A DNA stretch of 64,000 bases from Phycisphaerae bacterium (GTDB lineage Bacteria > Planctomycetota > Phycisphaerae > UBA1845 > Fen-1342). The stretch is from contig JANQNU010000072.1 in the NCBI GenBank assembly GCA_028279405.1, positions 1-64,000 of the forward strand. Reading direction: 5' to 3'. This document shows positions 36,277 through 45,255 of the stretch, one piece after another. Made by a program: the position numbers and the translations under genes. Within the stretch, counting starts at the first letter, position 1; every line of letters starts with the position of its first letter. The notes beneath the pieces were generated by a model that was not told the origin of the DNA, ran no database searches, and worked only from the letters and a program-made list of their open reading frames with translations.

Positions 36277-38075
36277 ACACGGTTCAGTCAACGGCAGCGG
36301 GCGCTGCATCGACGGCGACCGTCGACCGGCGTACAGCGTGCGTCAACATCGCGGATCGGCTGCGCGAGATGGCGTCCCGTTATCCGGGCAAGCCGGCCGT
36401 GGTCATGGCCGACGGGCGGGGATCGACCGGTGCAATGACGTTCAGTGGCCTGCAAGGTGAGGTCGAAGTTCTTGCCCGCGGACTGTCGCGTGCTGGAGTG
36501 CGGCGCGGTATGCGGACGATCCTGTTCGTCAAGCCGGGGCCGGAGTTCTTCGCGTTGACGTTTGCGCTCTTTCGAATCGGTGCGGTTCCGGTGCTGATCG
36601 ATCCGGGGATCGGACGACAGCAGATGAGCCGCTGTTTGCGCGAGGTCGACGCGCAGGCATTCATCGGTATCCCGTTGGCGCATGTCTTTCGGTTGCTTTA
36701 CAAGCGCCTGTTCGCGAAGCTGGAGGTCGTGGTCACGGTCGGTCGGCGCTGGTGCTGGGGCGGGCTGAACCTGGCTCGTGTTCGGGCGCTGGGCGTTTCA
36801 GGGGCAGACGCCGCTGATGACACAGTGGAAACGGACGCTGACGATCCGGCAGCGATTCTCTTCACCAGCGGAAGCACGGGCCCTGCGAAGGGCGTGGTCT
36901 ATACGCACGGTATATTCGACGCGCAGGTCGACTATCTGCAGTCGCACTACGGTTACGGCCCGGAGGAGGTTGACCTGCCGACGTTCCCGCTTTTTGCGCT
37001 GTTCGACGCCGCGCTGGGGATGACAGCGGTGATTCCGCGGATGGACTTCACGCGACCGGGCGCGGTTGACCCACGGCGGATCGTGGCGGCAATCGAGGCG
37101 CATGGCTGCACGCACATGTTCGGCTCCCCGGCGCTGCTCAAGCGTGTAGCGGCGCATGGCGTCGAGCGCCACGTTCGTTGTACGTCGATCAAACGCGTGA
37201 TCACCGCAGGTGCACCGATCCCGCCAAGCGTCCTGGGCGACATGCATCGGATTATCGCTGAGGATGGAGAGGTGTTTACGCCGTACGGTGCGACGGAGTC
37301 GTTGCCGGTATGTTCGATCGGCAGTCGGGAGATCCTGCGCGAGACAGCCGAGCGGACGGAACAGGGGGCCGGCACCTGCGTCGGTCGACCGCTCGCGGGG
37401 ATCGACGTGCGGATCATCCCGATCTCGGACACACCGATCGGCGCGTGGTCTGACGACTTGTCGCTCCCGAGCGGCGAAATCGGCGAAGTGGCCGTGCGTG
37501 GCCCGATCGTGACGCGCGAATACTGGAACAATGCCTCGGCGACGGATCACGCGAAGATTCGCGATGACAATCAGATCTGGCATCGGATGGGCGATCTTGG
37601 CTGGCTGGACGGAGCGGGTCGGTTGTGGTTCTGTGGTCGCAAGGCACACCGCGTCGTCGTCGGTGCCGCTGAAACAGTGGGACCAGTGACGGGCGGAGTC
37701 GCAGACGATGCGGGTGGTACGTCCGTGCCGGCGACGAAGTACGCGGATCGGGTGTTGTTTACCGTGCCGTGCGAGGCGATCTTCAATCAGCACCCGGCGG
37801 TGGCCCGATCGGCACTGGTCGGCGTGCCGGCGGGAAACAGCTCGTCCCAAGTCGCGGTGATCTGCGTCGAACTTACGGAGCAACATCGAAGCTTCGATCG
37901 CGAACAGTTACGGTCGGAGTTGCTGAAACGGGCGGCGCAACATCCGCACACGCGCCCGATCCGACACGTGCTCGTTCACCCACGGTTTCCCGTGGACGTC
38001 CGGCACAACGCGAAGATCTTCCGCGAGAAGCTCGCTGTCTGGGCGACGCGCAGCCTCGGAAGCGTCGGCTCATGA
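36273..38075 (+). CDS. oleC: OleC, beta-lactone synthetase (AMP-forming)
   Basis: A 600-aa member of the acyl-adenylate-forming (ANL) superfamily that cyclises the 2-alkyl-3-hydroxy acid to a beta-lactone using ATP. Seen: the phosphate loop FTSGSTGPAKGVVYTHG (about residue 197), the ITAGAPIP strand, the adenine motif YGATESLPV, and a C-terminal lid domain with the hinge near MGDLGWLD and WFCGRKAHRV. A short variable insert (about 465-490, Gly/Val/Thr-rich) sits in the lid. It overlaps oleB and oleD by four bases each. Confidence 0.93.
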   Translation: MNTVQSTAAGAASTATVDRRTACVNIADRLREMASRYPGKPAVVMADGRGSTGAMTFSGLQGEVEVLARGLSRAGVRRGMRTILFVKPGPEFFALTFALFRIGAVPVLIDPGIGRQQMSRCLREVDAQAFIGIPLAHVFRLLYKRLFAKLEVVVTVGRRWCWGGLNLARVRALGVSGADAADDTVETDADDPAAILFTSGSTGPAKGVVYTHGIFDAQVDYLQSHYGYGPEEVDLPTFPLFALFDAALGMTAVIPRMDFTRPGAVDPRRIVAAIEAHGCTHMFGSPALLKRVAAHGVERHVRCTSIKRVITAGAPIPPSVLGDMHRIIAEDGEVFTPYGATESLPVCSIGSREILRETAERTEQGAGTCVGRPLAGIDVRIIPISDTPIGAWSDDLSLPSGEIGEVAVRGPIVTREYWNNASATDHAKIRDDNQIWHRMGDLGWLDGAGRLWFCGRKAHRVVVGAAETVGPVTGGVADDAGGTSVPATKYADRVLFTVPCEAIFNQHPAVARSALVGVPAGNSSSQVAVICVELTEQHRSFDREQLRSELLKRAAQHPHTRPIRHVLVHPRFPVDVRHNAKIFREKLAVWATRSLGSVGS

Positions 38076-39094
38076 CGCAATCGAAGGCCGGGCCGGTCGC
38101 ACTCGTTACCGGTGGCGGGGGGTTTCTCGGCCAGGCGGTCGTCGAGCACCTGGTTGCCGACGGATGTCGCGTGCGGAGCCTGTCGCGCGGAGATTATCCG
38201 GCGCTGGCTGCGCTCGGCGTCGAGCATATCCGAGCACCGTTGACCGATGCGGCGGCAGTCCGGTCGGCCTGTGCGGGCGTGGACGTGGTCTATCATGTCG
38301 CGGCAAAGGCCGGGTTGGGTGGAAGATACGCCGACTATGTTGACGCCAATGTGCGCGGCACCGAGGTGATCCTCGATGCATGCCGGCATGCGGGGATCGG
38401 CCGGCTCGTGTACACAAGTTCGCCGAGCGTGGTATTCGACGGATCGGATATGGAAGGTGCGGACGAGTCGGCCTCGTACCCGGCGCACTATCATTCGCAC
38501 TACAGTGCGACAAAGGCGCTCGGGGAGCAGGCGGTGTTGGCGGCGAACGATTCCTCGCTGCGAACGTTGGCGCTGCGGCCGCACCTGATCTGGGGGCCCC
38601 GGGACAACCACATTCTGCCGCGGATCGTCGCGCGGGCGCGGTCCGGAAGGCTGCGGATCGTCGGCGACGGGCAGAATCGCGTCGATACCGTTTACGTCGA
38701 CAACGCGGCGGAAGTGCACCTGTGCGCGGCGCGGGCGCTTGATGCGGAGCCGCAATCGTCCGGGCGGGCTTACTTCATCAGCAACGACGAGCCGGTCAAC
38801 GCGTGGGATTTCATCAATCGGCTGCTGGCGGTCGCCGGTGTTGCGCCGGTGCGCAAGCGGATTTCGCGGCGTGCGGCACGCAGTGTCGGCGCCGTGTGCG
38901 AATGGCTATGGACCGTTTTGCCACTTTCCGGCGAGCCGCCGATGACGCGTTTCCTGGCCGACGAGCTGTCGACGTCTCACTGGTTCGACATCTCGGCGGC
39001 GCGCCAACTGCTCGGGTACTCGCCGCGCGTGTCGCTGGATGAAGGATTGGGGCGTCTGCAGGCCTGGTTGCGCGACGAAGAATCGCGGCAATAG
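38072..39094 (+). CDS. oleD: OleD, NADPH-dependent 2-alkyl-3-ketoacid reductase
   Basis: A 340-aa extended short-chain dehydrogenase. The nucleotide motif VTGGGGFLGQAVVEHL is at residue 12, and the catalytic Y144 and K148 are in YSATK. Start ATG 38072 overlaps the oleC stop. OleD reduces the 2-alkyl-3-ketoacid from OleA before OleC acts. With oleA-C all four genes of the olefin pathway are present and apparently intact. The order A-B-C-D is the reverse of nothing unusual; the close coupling shows that they work as a set. Confidence 0.92.
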   Translation: MTQSKAGPVALVTGGGGFLGQAVVEHLVADGCRVRSLSRGDYPALAALGVEHIRAPLTDAAAVRSACAGVDVVYHVAAKAGLGGRYADYVDANVRGTEVILDACRHAGIGRLVYTSSPSVVFDGSDMEGADESASYPAHYHSHYSATKALGEQAVLAANDSSLRTLALRPHLIWGPRDNHILPRIVARARSGRLRIVGDGQNRVDTVYVDNAAEVHLCAARALDAEPQSSGRAYFISNDEPVNAWDFINRLLAVAGVAPVRKRISRRAARSVGAVCEWLWTVLPLSGEPPMTRFLADELSTSHWFDISAARQLLGYSPRVSLDEGLGRLQAWLRDEESRQ

Positions 39095-39220
39095 CCGCGC
39101 GTACCCGCTCCAGGGCAACCAAATCGAACCGAAGTGTCGAGCCGTTATCGCGCTCGTCGGAAATCCCGGCGGAAGGGGGGCTATCGTCTTGCAGATGAGC
39201 TTGGACATAGGAGGTGCGTG

Positions 39221-39430
39221 ATGCGCATTCGAGTCGAGATTCGGAATGATCGTGGCGAGAACGTCGATTGGAGTTTGCCGGAGGAGCGCGCGTTCGTAAC
39301 AATCGCTGACGAGCGAATCGGGATCGTCACAAATGCAATCGAGCTTGCGGTGCACGCTGCCCGCAACCCGGCGTCAACGTCGGCGCGTCTGTTGGAGGCT
39401 GCGCTCGAGGAGCGCAACGCCGGCGGGTGA
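39221..39430 (+). CDS. Small 69-aa protein of unknown function
   Basis: ATG 39221 follows a textbook Shine-Dalgarno (AGGAGGTG, 39209-39217), so this short frame is probably translated. The 69-aa product is charged and soluble. It has an apparent beta-rich first half (MRIRVEIRNDRGENVDWSL) and a helical second half (AIELAVHAARNPASTSARLLEAALEE). It has no signal peptide, Cys or metal motif. It is 126 bases after oleD on the same strand and could be the last gene of the pfa-ole operon or an independent unit. I do not recognise it. Confidence 0.7.
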   Translation: MRIRVEIRNDRGENVDWSLPEERAFVTIADERIGIVTNAIELAVHAARNPASTSARLLEAALEERNAGG

Positions 39431-39796
39431 TGCCGTGGGTGGGCGCGGAAAGCACCAACGACGGGGCACCACGCCTTTTTCAGTGTCACCCATCGGCTCG
39501 GACGTAGCGCCGGACTTCCAGGTGTAGCGATCGGGGAAGGTGTCATCCTTCGATGCCCCACCTCAAAATGAGACGGGGCCCTTTTCACGGACGCGCCGGA
39601 GCGCGATATCCGGCGCTACAGCGCAGGTAGGGTGCGTTCCTTTGAAGCAACACGCCAAACGAGCCCCGAGCCGCAGCGAGAGGGCCGACAGCGCGCGGCG
39701 TTGCCGCGGGGTAGGTCGCCGTTGAGGAATCTGCTAATATGAATGCTCGTGTCGAGGGAGTTTGAGCGCGGCCGATCGGGTCGTGGGGGTAGGTAG
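39431..39796. other. Intergenic region with degenerate repeats
   Basis: This 366-base stretch between the 69-aa gene and the zinc-ribbon membrane gene has no ORF with a ribosome site. It holds a degenerate family B palindrome (GCCCCACCTC-AAAA-TGAGACGGGGC, about 39553-39580) and a single family C arm (CGAGCCCCGAGCCGCAGCGA, about 39660-39680). Its 3' end should carry the promoter of the next gene. Confidence 0.6.
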
Positions 39797-40912
39797 ATGA
39801 TTGCATCGTGCGAGTGTGGTGCACGCTATCGGGTCGGAGACGACGCTGTGGGGCGTCGTTTTCGGTGCAAGAAATGCAATGGGGTGATTCACGTCTCCGC
39901 CAGCAAGTCGGCCGATCGTGCGCCGGCAGCGGCTGACGATGCCGCGGATGCGCTGTCAGCACTATCCGGCGGTAGTACGGTCGAGCCGTCGCGGCGCGCG
40001 GAACACGCCGCAGCACAGAGCGCCGCTGAGGCGGCAGGCGCTTCAGCCGGAGATGCGACGATGGCGCCCGATGGCGCCAAGCTGCCGCGTCCGCCGGGCA
40101 GTTTCGCGGGCTTCCTGCCGTTGGTCGGCCGGTGCTATTTTCTCCCGGTCAAGGGCGAGAACATGGTGCCATGGGTGGTCATCGCTGTCTTCGTCGCTGC
40201 GTCGCCTTTGCTGAAGTTCGTCTACTGTCTCTGGATGACCGGCGGACTCTTCATCTACTGCTGGTATGCGGCCTTGCAGTTCAATGTGCTGATTGATGGT
40301 GCGTCCGGCGAGGAACGGATCGAGGTGCCCGCGATCAGTGATTGGATCAGCGATGTGTTCATTCCCGGGCTGTATTTGTGGTTAAGCAAACTGATCGTGC
40401 GTTTACCTGCAGTGGCCTATCTCGGGTCGGTCTTCGCGCGGGACGGCATTGACCTGATCGAGGGGATCGTGATGGTCATTCAGGTGGTCGTCATGGATCC
40501 GGCGATACCAATGCTCCTGCTGGAGCCGATCGACATCGGCATCTATCTCGGCGTGCTCCTCATCGGGCATTTTTTCTGGCCGATCGTGCTATTGGTGATC
40601 GCGGTTGGTGGCAACCCCTTTGACGGCCTCCGCTTCGACCTCATGGGACGCACCATCGTGAAGACACTTCCCGGCTATCTCTTTGTCGTTTTCTGCATGT
40701 ACGCGAGTCTGGCGGTAACGACGGCAACGTACGCCGTGATCTATCTTGTCTGGGGCGAGGGGATGACGATGCTCTCGGGTGACTTCTGCGCGCCGGTTTC
40801 CGCCTGGCTCGGCGCGACGTTGCTGGAGGTCTATCTGATGGTCTCCGTGATGCGGATGATCGGCGTGTACTACCACCACTTCAAAAGCAAGTTCGCTTGG
40901 AGTTGGGGCTGA
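39797..40912 (+). CDS. Zinc-ribbon-tethered polytopic membrane protein
   Basis: A 371-aa protein in three parts. Residues 1-32 form a small zinc ribbon (CECGARYRV...FRCKKCN: two CxC/CxxC knuckles) of the kind planctomycetes attach to many proteins. Residues 33-105 are an Ala/Ser/Asp-rich linker. The rest is a hydrophobic region with about six or seven membrane segments and the motif GNPFDGLRFDLMGRTIVKTLPGY. I know no function for the membrane part. It is downstream of, and co-oriented with, the pfa-ole run, but 366 bases away. Confidence 0.8.
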   Translation: MIASCECGARYRVGDDAVGRRFRCKKCNGVIHVSASKSADRAPAAADDAADALSALSGGSTVEPSRRAEHAAAQSAAEAAGASAGDATMAPDGAKLPRPPGSFAGFLPLVGRCYFLPVKGENMVPWVVIAVFVAASPLLKFVYCLWMTGGLFIYCWYAALQFNVLIDGASGEERIEVPAISDWISDVFIPGLYLWLSKLIVRLPAVAYLGSVFARDGIDLIEGIVMVIQVVVMDPAIPMLLLEPIDIGIYLGVLLIGHFFWPIVLLVIAVGGNPFDGLRFDLMGRTIVKTLPGYLFVVFCMYASLAVTTATYAVIYLVWGEGMTMLSGDFCAPVSAWLGATLLEVYLMVSVMRMIGVYYHHFKSKFAWSWG

Positions 40913-40953
40913 GCGATCGGCGCGTTGCTCGAAAGAACGGGGAGCGAGCAAGC

Positions 40954-41886
40954 TCACGCTCCGGCTTGAACTGGCGTGGCCGCCGACAATCCGAGCGGTA
41001 GGGGGTGGGTGCCCGGGTCAAGTGTGTGGGCGAGGATCTCCAGGCTATCGACCAATCGCGGACCGGGTCGGCTGAAGTACGCGGACCCGTCCACGACCCA
41101 GGCGCGGCCCGCTTGCACACAGGGCAGCGCGGCGACCGGCGATGTTGCCAGCCAGCACTCCACGTCGCGCAGCGTTCGTTCGACGGTGTATCCGCAGCAC
41201 GCGATGACGATCGCGTCCGGATCGGCGCCGACGACTTCGTCCGCCGTCACCAATCGGCTGCGCTCGCCGGGGCTTGCCAGGGGCTCCTGCCAACCTGCTG
41301 CCGCCACAAGTTCCGGCGTCCAATGCCCGCACGAAAACAGCGGGTCAAGCCACTCCAGCACGACGACCCGACGCCTCCGGGCACGGTTGCCGTCGTGCGC
41401 CTGGCTCTGTCGGCGAATCTGCTCGACGCGTTCCTGAAGCTGGCCGACCACTGTTGCCCCCGCCGAGGAGACGTCGGCCGCGGACGCGACCGTCTCGATC
41501 GAATCGAACACGTGCTCGAGACGTGTCGGCTCGAGATACAGCACGCGCGTCGTGTTCGGCAGGACGCGCAGCGCATCCCGCACCTCCGCGTCCGCGACGG
41601 CGCATACATCGCAGAGTGTCTGTGAGACGATCAGGTCCGGCCGTGCCCGCGTGAGGGCGTCCAGGTCCAATCGATACAGCGCATCGCCGCCACTGAGTTG
41701 CTCGCGGACAAGCGTATCGATCGCGCCGCTCTCGGCGTCGGTCGGAATGAGCGTGTGGGTTACGGTAGCCTTGCCGCGCACGGTCGTCGGCCAGTCGCAC
41801 TCATGGGTCACGCCAACCAGCGCATCCTCGAGCCCGATCGAACAGATGATCTCGGTGGCACTCGGCAATAACGAGACGATTCGCAT
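40954..41886 (-). CDS. Cobalamin-binding-type protein (BtuF/helical-backbone fold)
   Basis: A 310-aa protein of the class III periplasmic-binding-protein family. Typical N-terminus MRIVSLLPSATEIICSIGL followed by VGVTHECDWP, then DLIVSQTLCDVC, VVVLEWLDPLFSCGHWTPELVAAAG, and DAIVIACCGYTVERTL. Unlike E. coli BtuF it has no signal peptide from ATG 41886; a GTG 11 codons earlier adds none either. Relatives of this kind are annotated as cobalamin-binding proteins, but the ligand is inferred. No BtuCD neighbours are present, though a cobalamin adenosyltransferase lies 17 kb away. Confidence 0.82.
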   Translation of the reverse strand: MRIVSLLPSATEIICSIGLEDALVGVTHECDWPTTVRGKATVTHTLIPTDAESGAIDTLVREQLSGGDALYRLDLDALTRARPDLIVSQTLCDVCAVADAEVRDALRVLPNTTRVLYLEPTRLEHVFDSIETVASAADVSSAGATVVGQLQERVEQIRRQSQAHDGNRARRRRVVVLEWLDPLFSCGHWTPELVAAAGWQEPLASPGERSRLVTADEVVGADPDAIVIACCGYTVERTLRDVECWLATSPVAALPCVQAGRAWVVDGSAYFSRPGPRLVDSLEILAHTLDPGTHPLPLGLSAATPVQAGA

Positions 41887-41993
41887 ATAAGGATCATATC
41901 GCGCGCCGACGCGGAACACCCGCGCGGAATCGTGCGTTAGAGTGGCGCTGGCGAAATCTTGGGGTGGGGGGCTGATACGGCGTTCTCTCAGTC

Positions 41994-42016
41994 CCCCATC
42001 CCTGGAAGGGATGGGG
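41994..42016. repeat. Family B palindrome
   Basis: CCCCATCCC-TGGAA-GGGATGGGG, a perfect 9-bp stem, followed by a family C arm fragment (CTCGCTCGCGCTCGGGGGCTCG, written here only as its start CTCGCTCGCGCTCG), lies between the cobalamin-binding-type gene and the ketosynthase gene, both on the minus strand. It may terminate the ketosynthase operon. Confidence 0.8.
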
Positions 42017-42103
42017 CACCTCGCTCGCGCTCGGGGGCTCGTTGGTGTCGGTGTTTGTTTGCGCAGGGGCCAGCGGCGTACCGGGGTTGAACCCTTGGTG
42101 CAC

Positions 42104-43396
42104 CTAAGTCATTTGCCGAACGATCAGGGTGTCGTTCTGGCCGCCGAAGCCGAAGCTGTTGCTGAGGCAGACGTTCACATCGTGCTGACGTGGTTCGTTC
42201 GGCACGTAGTCGAGCGGGCAGTTCGGGTCTGGATGGACGTAGTTGCTGGTCGGCGGAATGACCTTGTCGCGGATTGCGAGCACGCATGTGATCAGCTCGA
42301 CGGCGCCGGCGGCGGCCACGAGGTGGCCCATCATGCTTTTGATGCTGCTGACCGCGACGTTCTTGGCGTTATCGCCGAAGACGTTGCGGATCGCGAGCGT
42401 CTCGAGCTTGTCGTTCTCTTCCGTTCCCGTTCCGTGCGCGGAGATGTAATCGATTTGATCGGTCTTCACGTCGGCGTCGTCGAGCGCCATTCGCATTGAA
42501 GCGGTCGCACCGCGGCCTTCTTCATGGATATCGGTGACGCGAAAGGCGTCCGCGGTCGAGCCGAAGCCGACAATCTCCGCCAAAATCGAGGCGCCTCGTC
42601 GACGCGCGTTCTCGAGTTCCTCAAGAATGAGCATGCCGGCGCCTTCGCCGAGCACGAACCCGTCACGCGTCCGGTCGAACGGGCGCGAAGCGGTGGTCGG
42701 TTCGTCGTTTCGCGTGGAGAGCGCGGTGAGGCGATTGAATCCGGTGACGCCGAGCGGATGAATCATGCTGTGTGCGCCGCCTGAGATCATGATGTCGGCG
42801 TCGCCGCGCCGGATCTGGGCCGCGGCCTCGCCCAGTGCCTGGGTACTGGCCGCACACGCCGTCAGCGTGTTGAAGTTTGGGCCCTGTGCGTTGAATCGAC
42901 ACGCGATGTGCGAAGCCGCACAGTTCGGATCCTGCTCGAGTTCGTGCACGGCCGACAGTCGTTCGTAGGCTACGTCAGCCCAGCGGACGGCGTCGAGCGT
43001 GCGCTGCTCGTTGTCCCAGCCGTTGACAGCGGCTGCTGCGAAGTTGCCGAAGTCGAGCGGGCCCTCGCCGCCGCCGGGATACACACCGACCATCTCGGCC
43101 GAAACGCCATGGGCACCGTTGAGGCCGGCATGCGACCATGCCATCTCAGCCGCCGCGAGCGCGAACCGCGCGTTACGACTGGCCGAGATGTGCTGTGCCG
43201 CGCGGTCACCGAGGATCGCGTCGAAGTCGAAGCCTTTGACCTGCGCTGAGAACTGGGTCGGAAACGTCCCGGCGTCGAAGATCGCGGTCGTCGACACACC
43301 ACTCTCGCCGCCCAGGAGCCGCTGCCAGGTACGCTCGAGGTCGCAGCCCAATGGCGTGACCCAGCCCATTCCCGTAATGACAACTCTGCGGTTCAT
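42104..43396 (-). CDS. Type II ketosynthase, catalytically intact (FabF-like)
   Basis: A 430-aa FabF-family 3-ketoacyl-ACP synthase. Start ATG 43396 begins MNRRVVITGMGWVTPLG. The catalytic triad is complete: C181 in LTACAAS, His in YISAHGTGTEENDK, and Lys/His in SIKSMMGHL. It is the last gene of a five-gene minus-strand set (FabZ-like, ACP, FabZ-like, CLF-like, KS) and follows the CLF-like gene after 37 bases. The pair would work as a KS-CLF heterodimer elongating a chain on the neighbouring ACP (inference). Housekeeping FabF is the alternative, but the neighbour makes a specialised role more likely. Confidence 0.9.
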   Translation of the reverse strand: MNRRVVITGMGWVTPLGCDLERTWQRLLGGESGVSTTAIFDAGTFPTQFSAQVKGFDFDAILGDRAAQHISASRNARFALAAAEMAWSHAGLNGAHGVSAEMVGVYPGGGEGPLDFGNFAAAAVNGWDNEQRTLDAVRWADVAYERLSAVHELEQDPNCAASHIACRFNAQGPNFNTLTACAASTQALGEAAAQIRRGDADIMISGGAHSMIHPLGVTGFNRLTALSTRNDEPTTASRPFDRTRDGFVLGEGAGMLILEELENARRRGASILAEIVGFGSTADAFRVTDIHEEGRGATASMRMALDDADVKTDQIDYISAHGTGTEENDKLETLAIRNVFGDNAKNVAVSSIKSMMGHLVAAAGAVELITCVLAIRDKVIPPTSNYVHPDPNCPLDYVPNEPRQHDVNVCLSNSFGFGGQNDTLIVRQMT

Positions 43397-43433
43397 CCGA
43401 ATGCTCGCTTGCTCTTGCCCGTCCCCGATCCTC

Positions 43434-44762
43434 TCATCGAAACGCCTTGAGCGCCAGGGCAGCGTTCTGCCCGCCACCTAACGCGTATGCTGTCGTCAGT
43501 GCCACGTCGACCGGCGCGTCCACCGGCCCGTCCAGCACGACGTTCAGGCCGCACTCCGTGTCCAGTGGATCGCTGTTCACCGCGGCGGTGATCGTGTTGT
43601 GATGCACGGCAAGACAGGCGGCGATGAAGTCGATCGCGCCCGTACCCGCACCGTTGTTACCAATGCCGCCATTGACCGCCATTACCGGCACATCGTCGAA
43701 CAGACTGCGCAGGCCCGCTGCCTCCGACGCATCGTGCACAGACAAACCGCACGCCATCGGCACCACCAGTCGGACGTCCGCGTTGGCCAATCCTGCGTCG
43801 CGCAGCGCCTTCTGCGCCGCGAGCGCCACGCCCCGACCTTCCGGGTGCGGCGTCGTCGGCTGCATCGGCGTGTGTGCATCATGCGCGGCGCCGAAACCGA
43901 CCAGCTCCGCGTAGATCCGTGCTCCACGCGCTTGCGCGTGCTCCAGCGATTCGAGAATGACCAGACCGCCACCTTCGGTCGCGACCGTTCCGTCGCGGTC
44001 CTTTCCGAACGGCCGACAGGCGCTCTCGGGAGCGTCATTGCGCGTCGAGAGGCGCTTACCGAGGCTCTGGCGAATCAGTGCCATCGGGTTGGCCTTGCTT
44101 TCGGCGCCGCCGCATATGCAAACGTCGGCCGTGCCGCGTTCGATGGTCCGGTATGCTTCGCCGATCGCGAGGTGGCTGCTGGCTTCGCCGCAGGTGATCG
44201 TATTGCTCGGCCCCTGTGCGTCGTGCACGATCGTGACGTGACACGCGAGCATGTTCGGCAGGAACTTGAGCAGCCACAACGGCGTCAGATTCTGCATCCC
44301 TTCGTTGCCCCAGATCCGCAACGAGAACAGGTCCTCTGTCGTCGACTGCGCGAGTGCTTCGGAAAGCTCGCCGAGATCGGCGCAAATCAGGCCCGCGCCG
44401 ATGTTCGCCCCGAATCGGGCGCTGTCCAGATTCTGCGGGCCCTCGGCGTCGGCGCGCTCGATGATGCACTTGGTTCGCAGGCCGGCGTCCATGACGGCAT
44501 GCCAGGCGGCGACAACCGCCAGTTCGATGTCGCGGGCCATGATCTTCCCGGCCTTGCGGTACCCCTTCGGAACGAAGTCGTTGACCTTTCGAACGTCCGC
44601 GATCTCACCGCCGATCTGGGAATCGAAGCGGCTCGGATCGAAGCTTTCGATGCGGTGGGTGCCGCTTCGCCCGTCCAGCAGTGCCTGCCAAAAGGCATCG
44701 ACGCCGACGCCGATAGGGGTGACGGGACCGAGTCCGGTGACGACGACGCGACGCTTGCTCAC
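43434..44762 (-). CDS. Ketosynthase-like chain-length-factor subunit, active site lost
   Basis: A 442-aa KS-fold protein starting MSKRRVVVTGLGPVTPIG (GTG 44762, overlapping the upstream stop as GTGA; AGAAGGTG upstream). Aligned with its intact neighbour, the catalytic Cys is Glu (E193, ITCGEASSH). The first His motif AHGTGT has become MACGLS. The Lys/His motif KSMMGH has become NGGIGNN. All four catalytic positions are changed, yet the fold, length and dimer-region motifs are kept. That is the pattern of a chain length factor (CLF/KSbeta) from type II polyketide or aryl-polyene-type systems, not of a decaying gene. Confidence 0.88.
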   Translation of the reverse strand: MSKRRVVVTGLGPVTPIGVGVDAFWQALLDGRSGTHRIESFDPSRFDSQIGGEIADVRKVNDFVPKGYRKAGKIMARDIELAVVAAWHAVMDAGLRTKCIIERADAEGPQNLDSARFGANIGAGLICADLGELSEALAQSTTEDLFSLRIWGNEGMQNLTPLWLLKFLPNMLACHVTIVHDAQGPSNTITCGEASSHLAIGEAYRTIERGTADVCICGGAESKANPMALIRQSLGKRLSTRNDAPESACRPFGKDRDGTVATEGGGLVILESLEHAQARGARIYAELVGFGAAHDAHTPMQPTTPHPEGRGVALAAQKALRDAGLANADVRLVVPMACGLSVHDASEAAGLRSLFDDVPVMAVNGGIGNNGAGTGAIDFIAACLAVHHNTITAAVNSDPLDTECGLNVVLDGPVDAPVDVALTTAYALGGGQNAALALKAFR

Positions 44763-45247
44763 AGCGACACCTTCTGCCGGCCGGCGGGCCGGTACGTTCG
44801 CAGCAGGTTCATGAACTCTTCCGTGAACACGAAGTTCTCTTCGGGAAACGCGAGACCACTCATATTCTGGTCGATGTGCGAGAAGACGATGTCCACCTCG
44901 CCAAGCGGCGCCCCGTCCAACTCGATCTTACCCAGGGTGGTGGCTGCAGAATCGGTCAGTTGCTCGATTTCCGCGACATACCGCAACTGGTCGCCGGGAC
45001 GCACCAGCGCCTCGAACGCGGCACGCTTGACCTTTGCGAGGATCACCTTTTCCGAGAACTGCCGGGCCTCGCCCACCAGGATGCCCGCGGTCTGGGCCAT
45101 GCCTTCAATCATCAGGCTGGCCGGCATGATCGGAAATCCGGGAAAATGGTCGTGCAGATGATCTTCTGCGAGCGTGACGTTCTTGACGGCCACGGCGCGC
45201 TTGCCGGAGTCGAACTCCTCAAACCGGTCAAACCAGATCCAGCGCAA
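44759..45247 (-). CDS. FabZ-like 3-hydroxyacyl-ACP dehydratase 2
   Basis: A 162-aa hotdog protein with the FabZ active-site helix region HFPGFPIMPASLMIEGMAQ. The catalytic His is kept, and the usual Gly after MP is Ala. The start is TTG 45247, eight bases after the ACP stop, with a TAGGAT ribosome site. It overlaps the CLF-like gene by four bases. It would dehydrate 3-hydroxyacyl chains on the adjacent ACP. The C-terminal 25 residues extend beyond E. coli FabZ length. Confidence 0.87.
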   Translation of the reverse strand: MRWIWFDRFEEFDSGKRAVAVKNVTLAEDHLHDHFPGFPIMPASLMIEGMAQTAGILVGEARQFSEKVILAKVKRAAFEALVRPGDQLRYVAEIEQLTDSAATTLGKIELDGAPLGEVDIVFSHIDQNMSGLAFPEENFVFTEEFMNLLRTYRPAGRQKVSL

Positions 45248-45255
45248 CGGGAATC

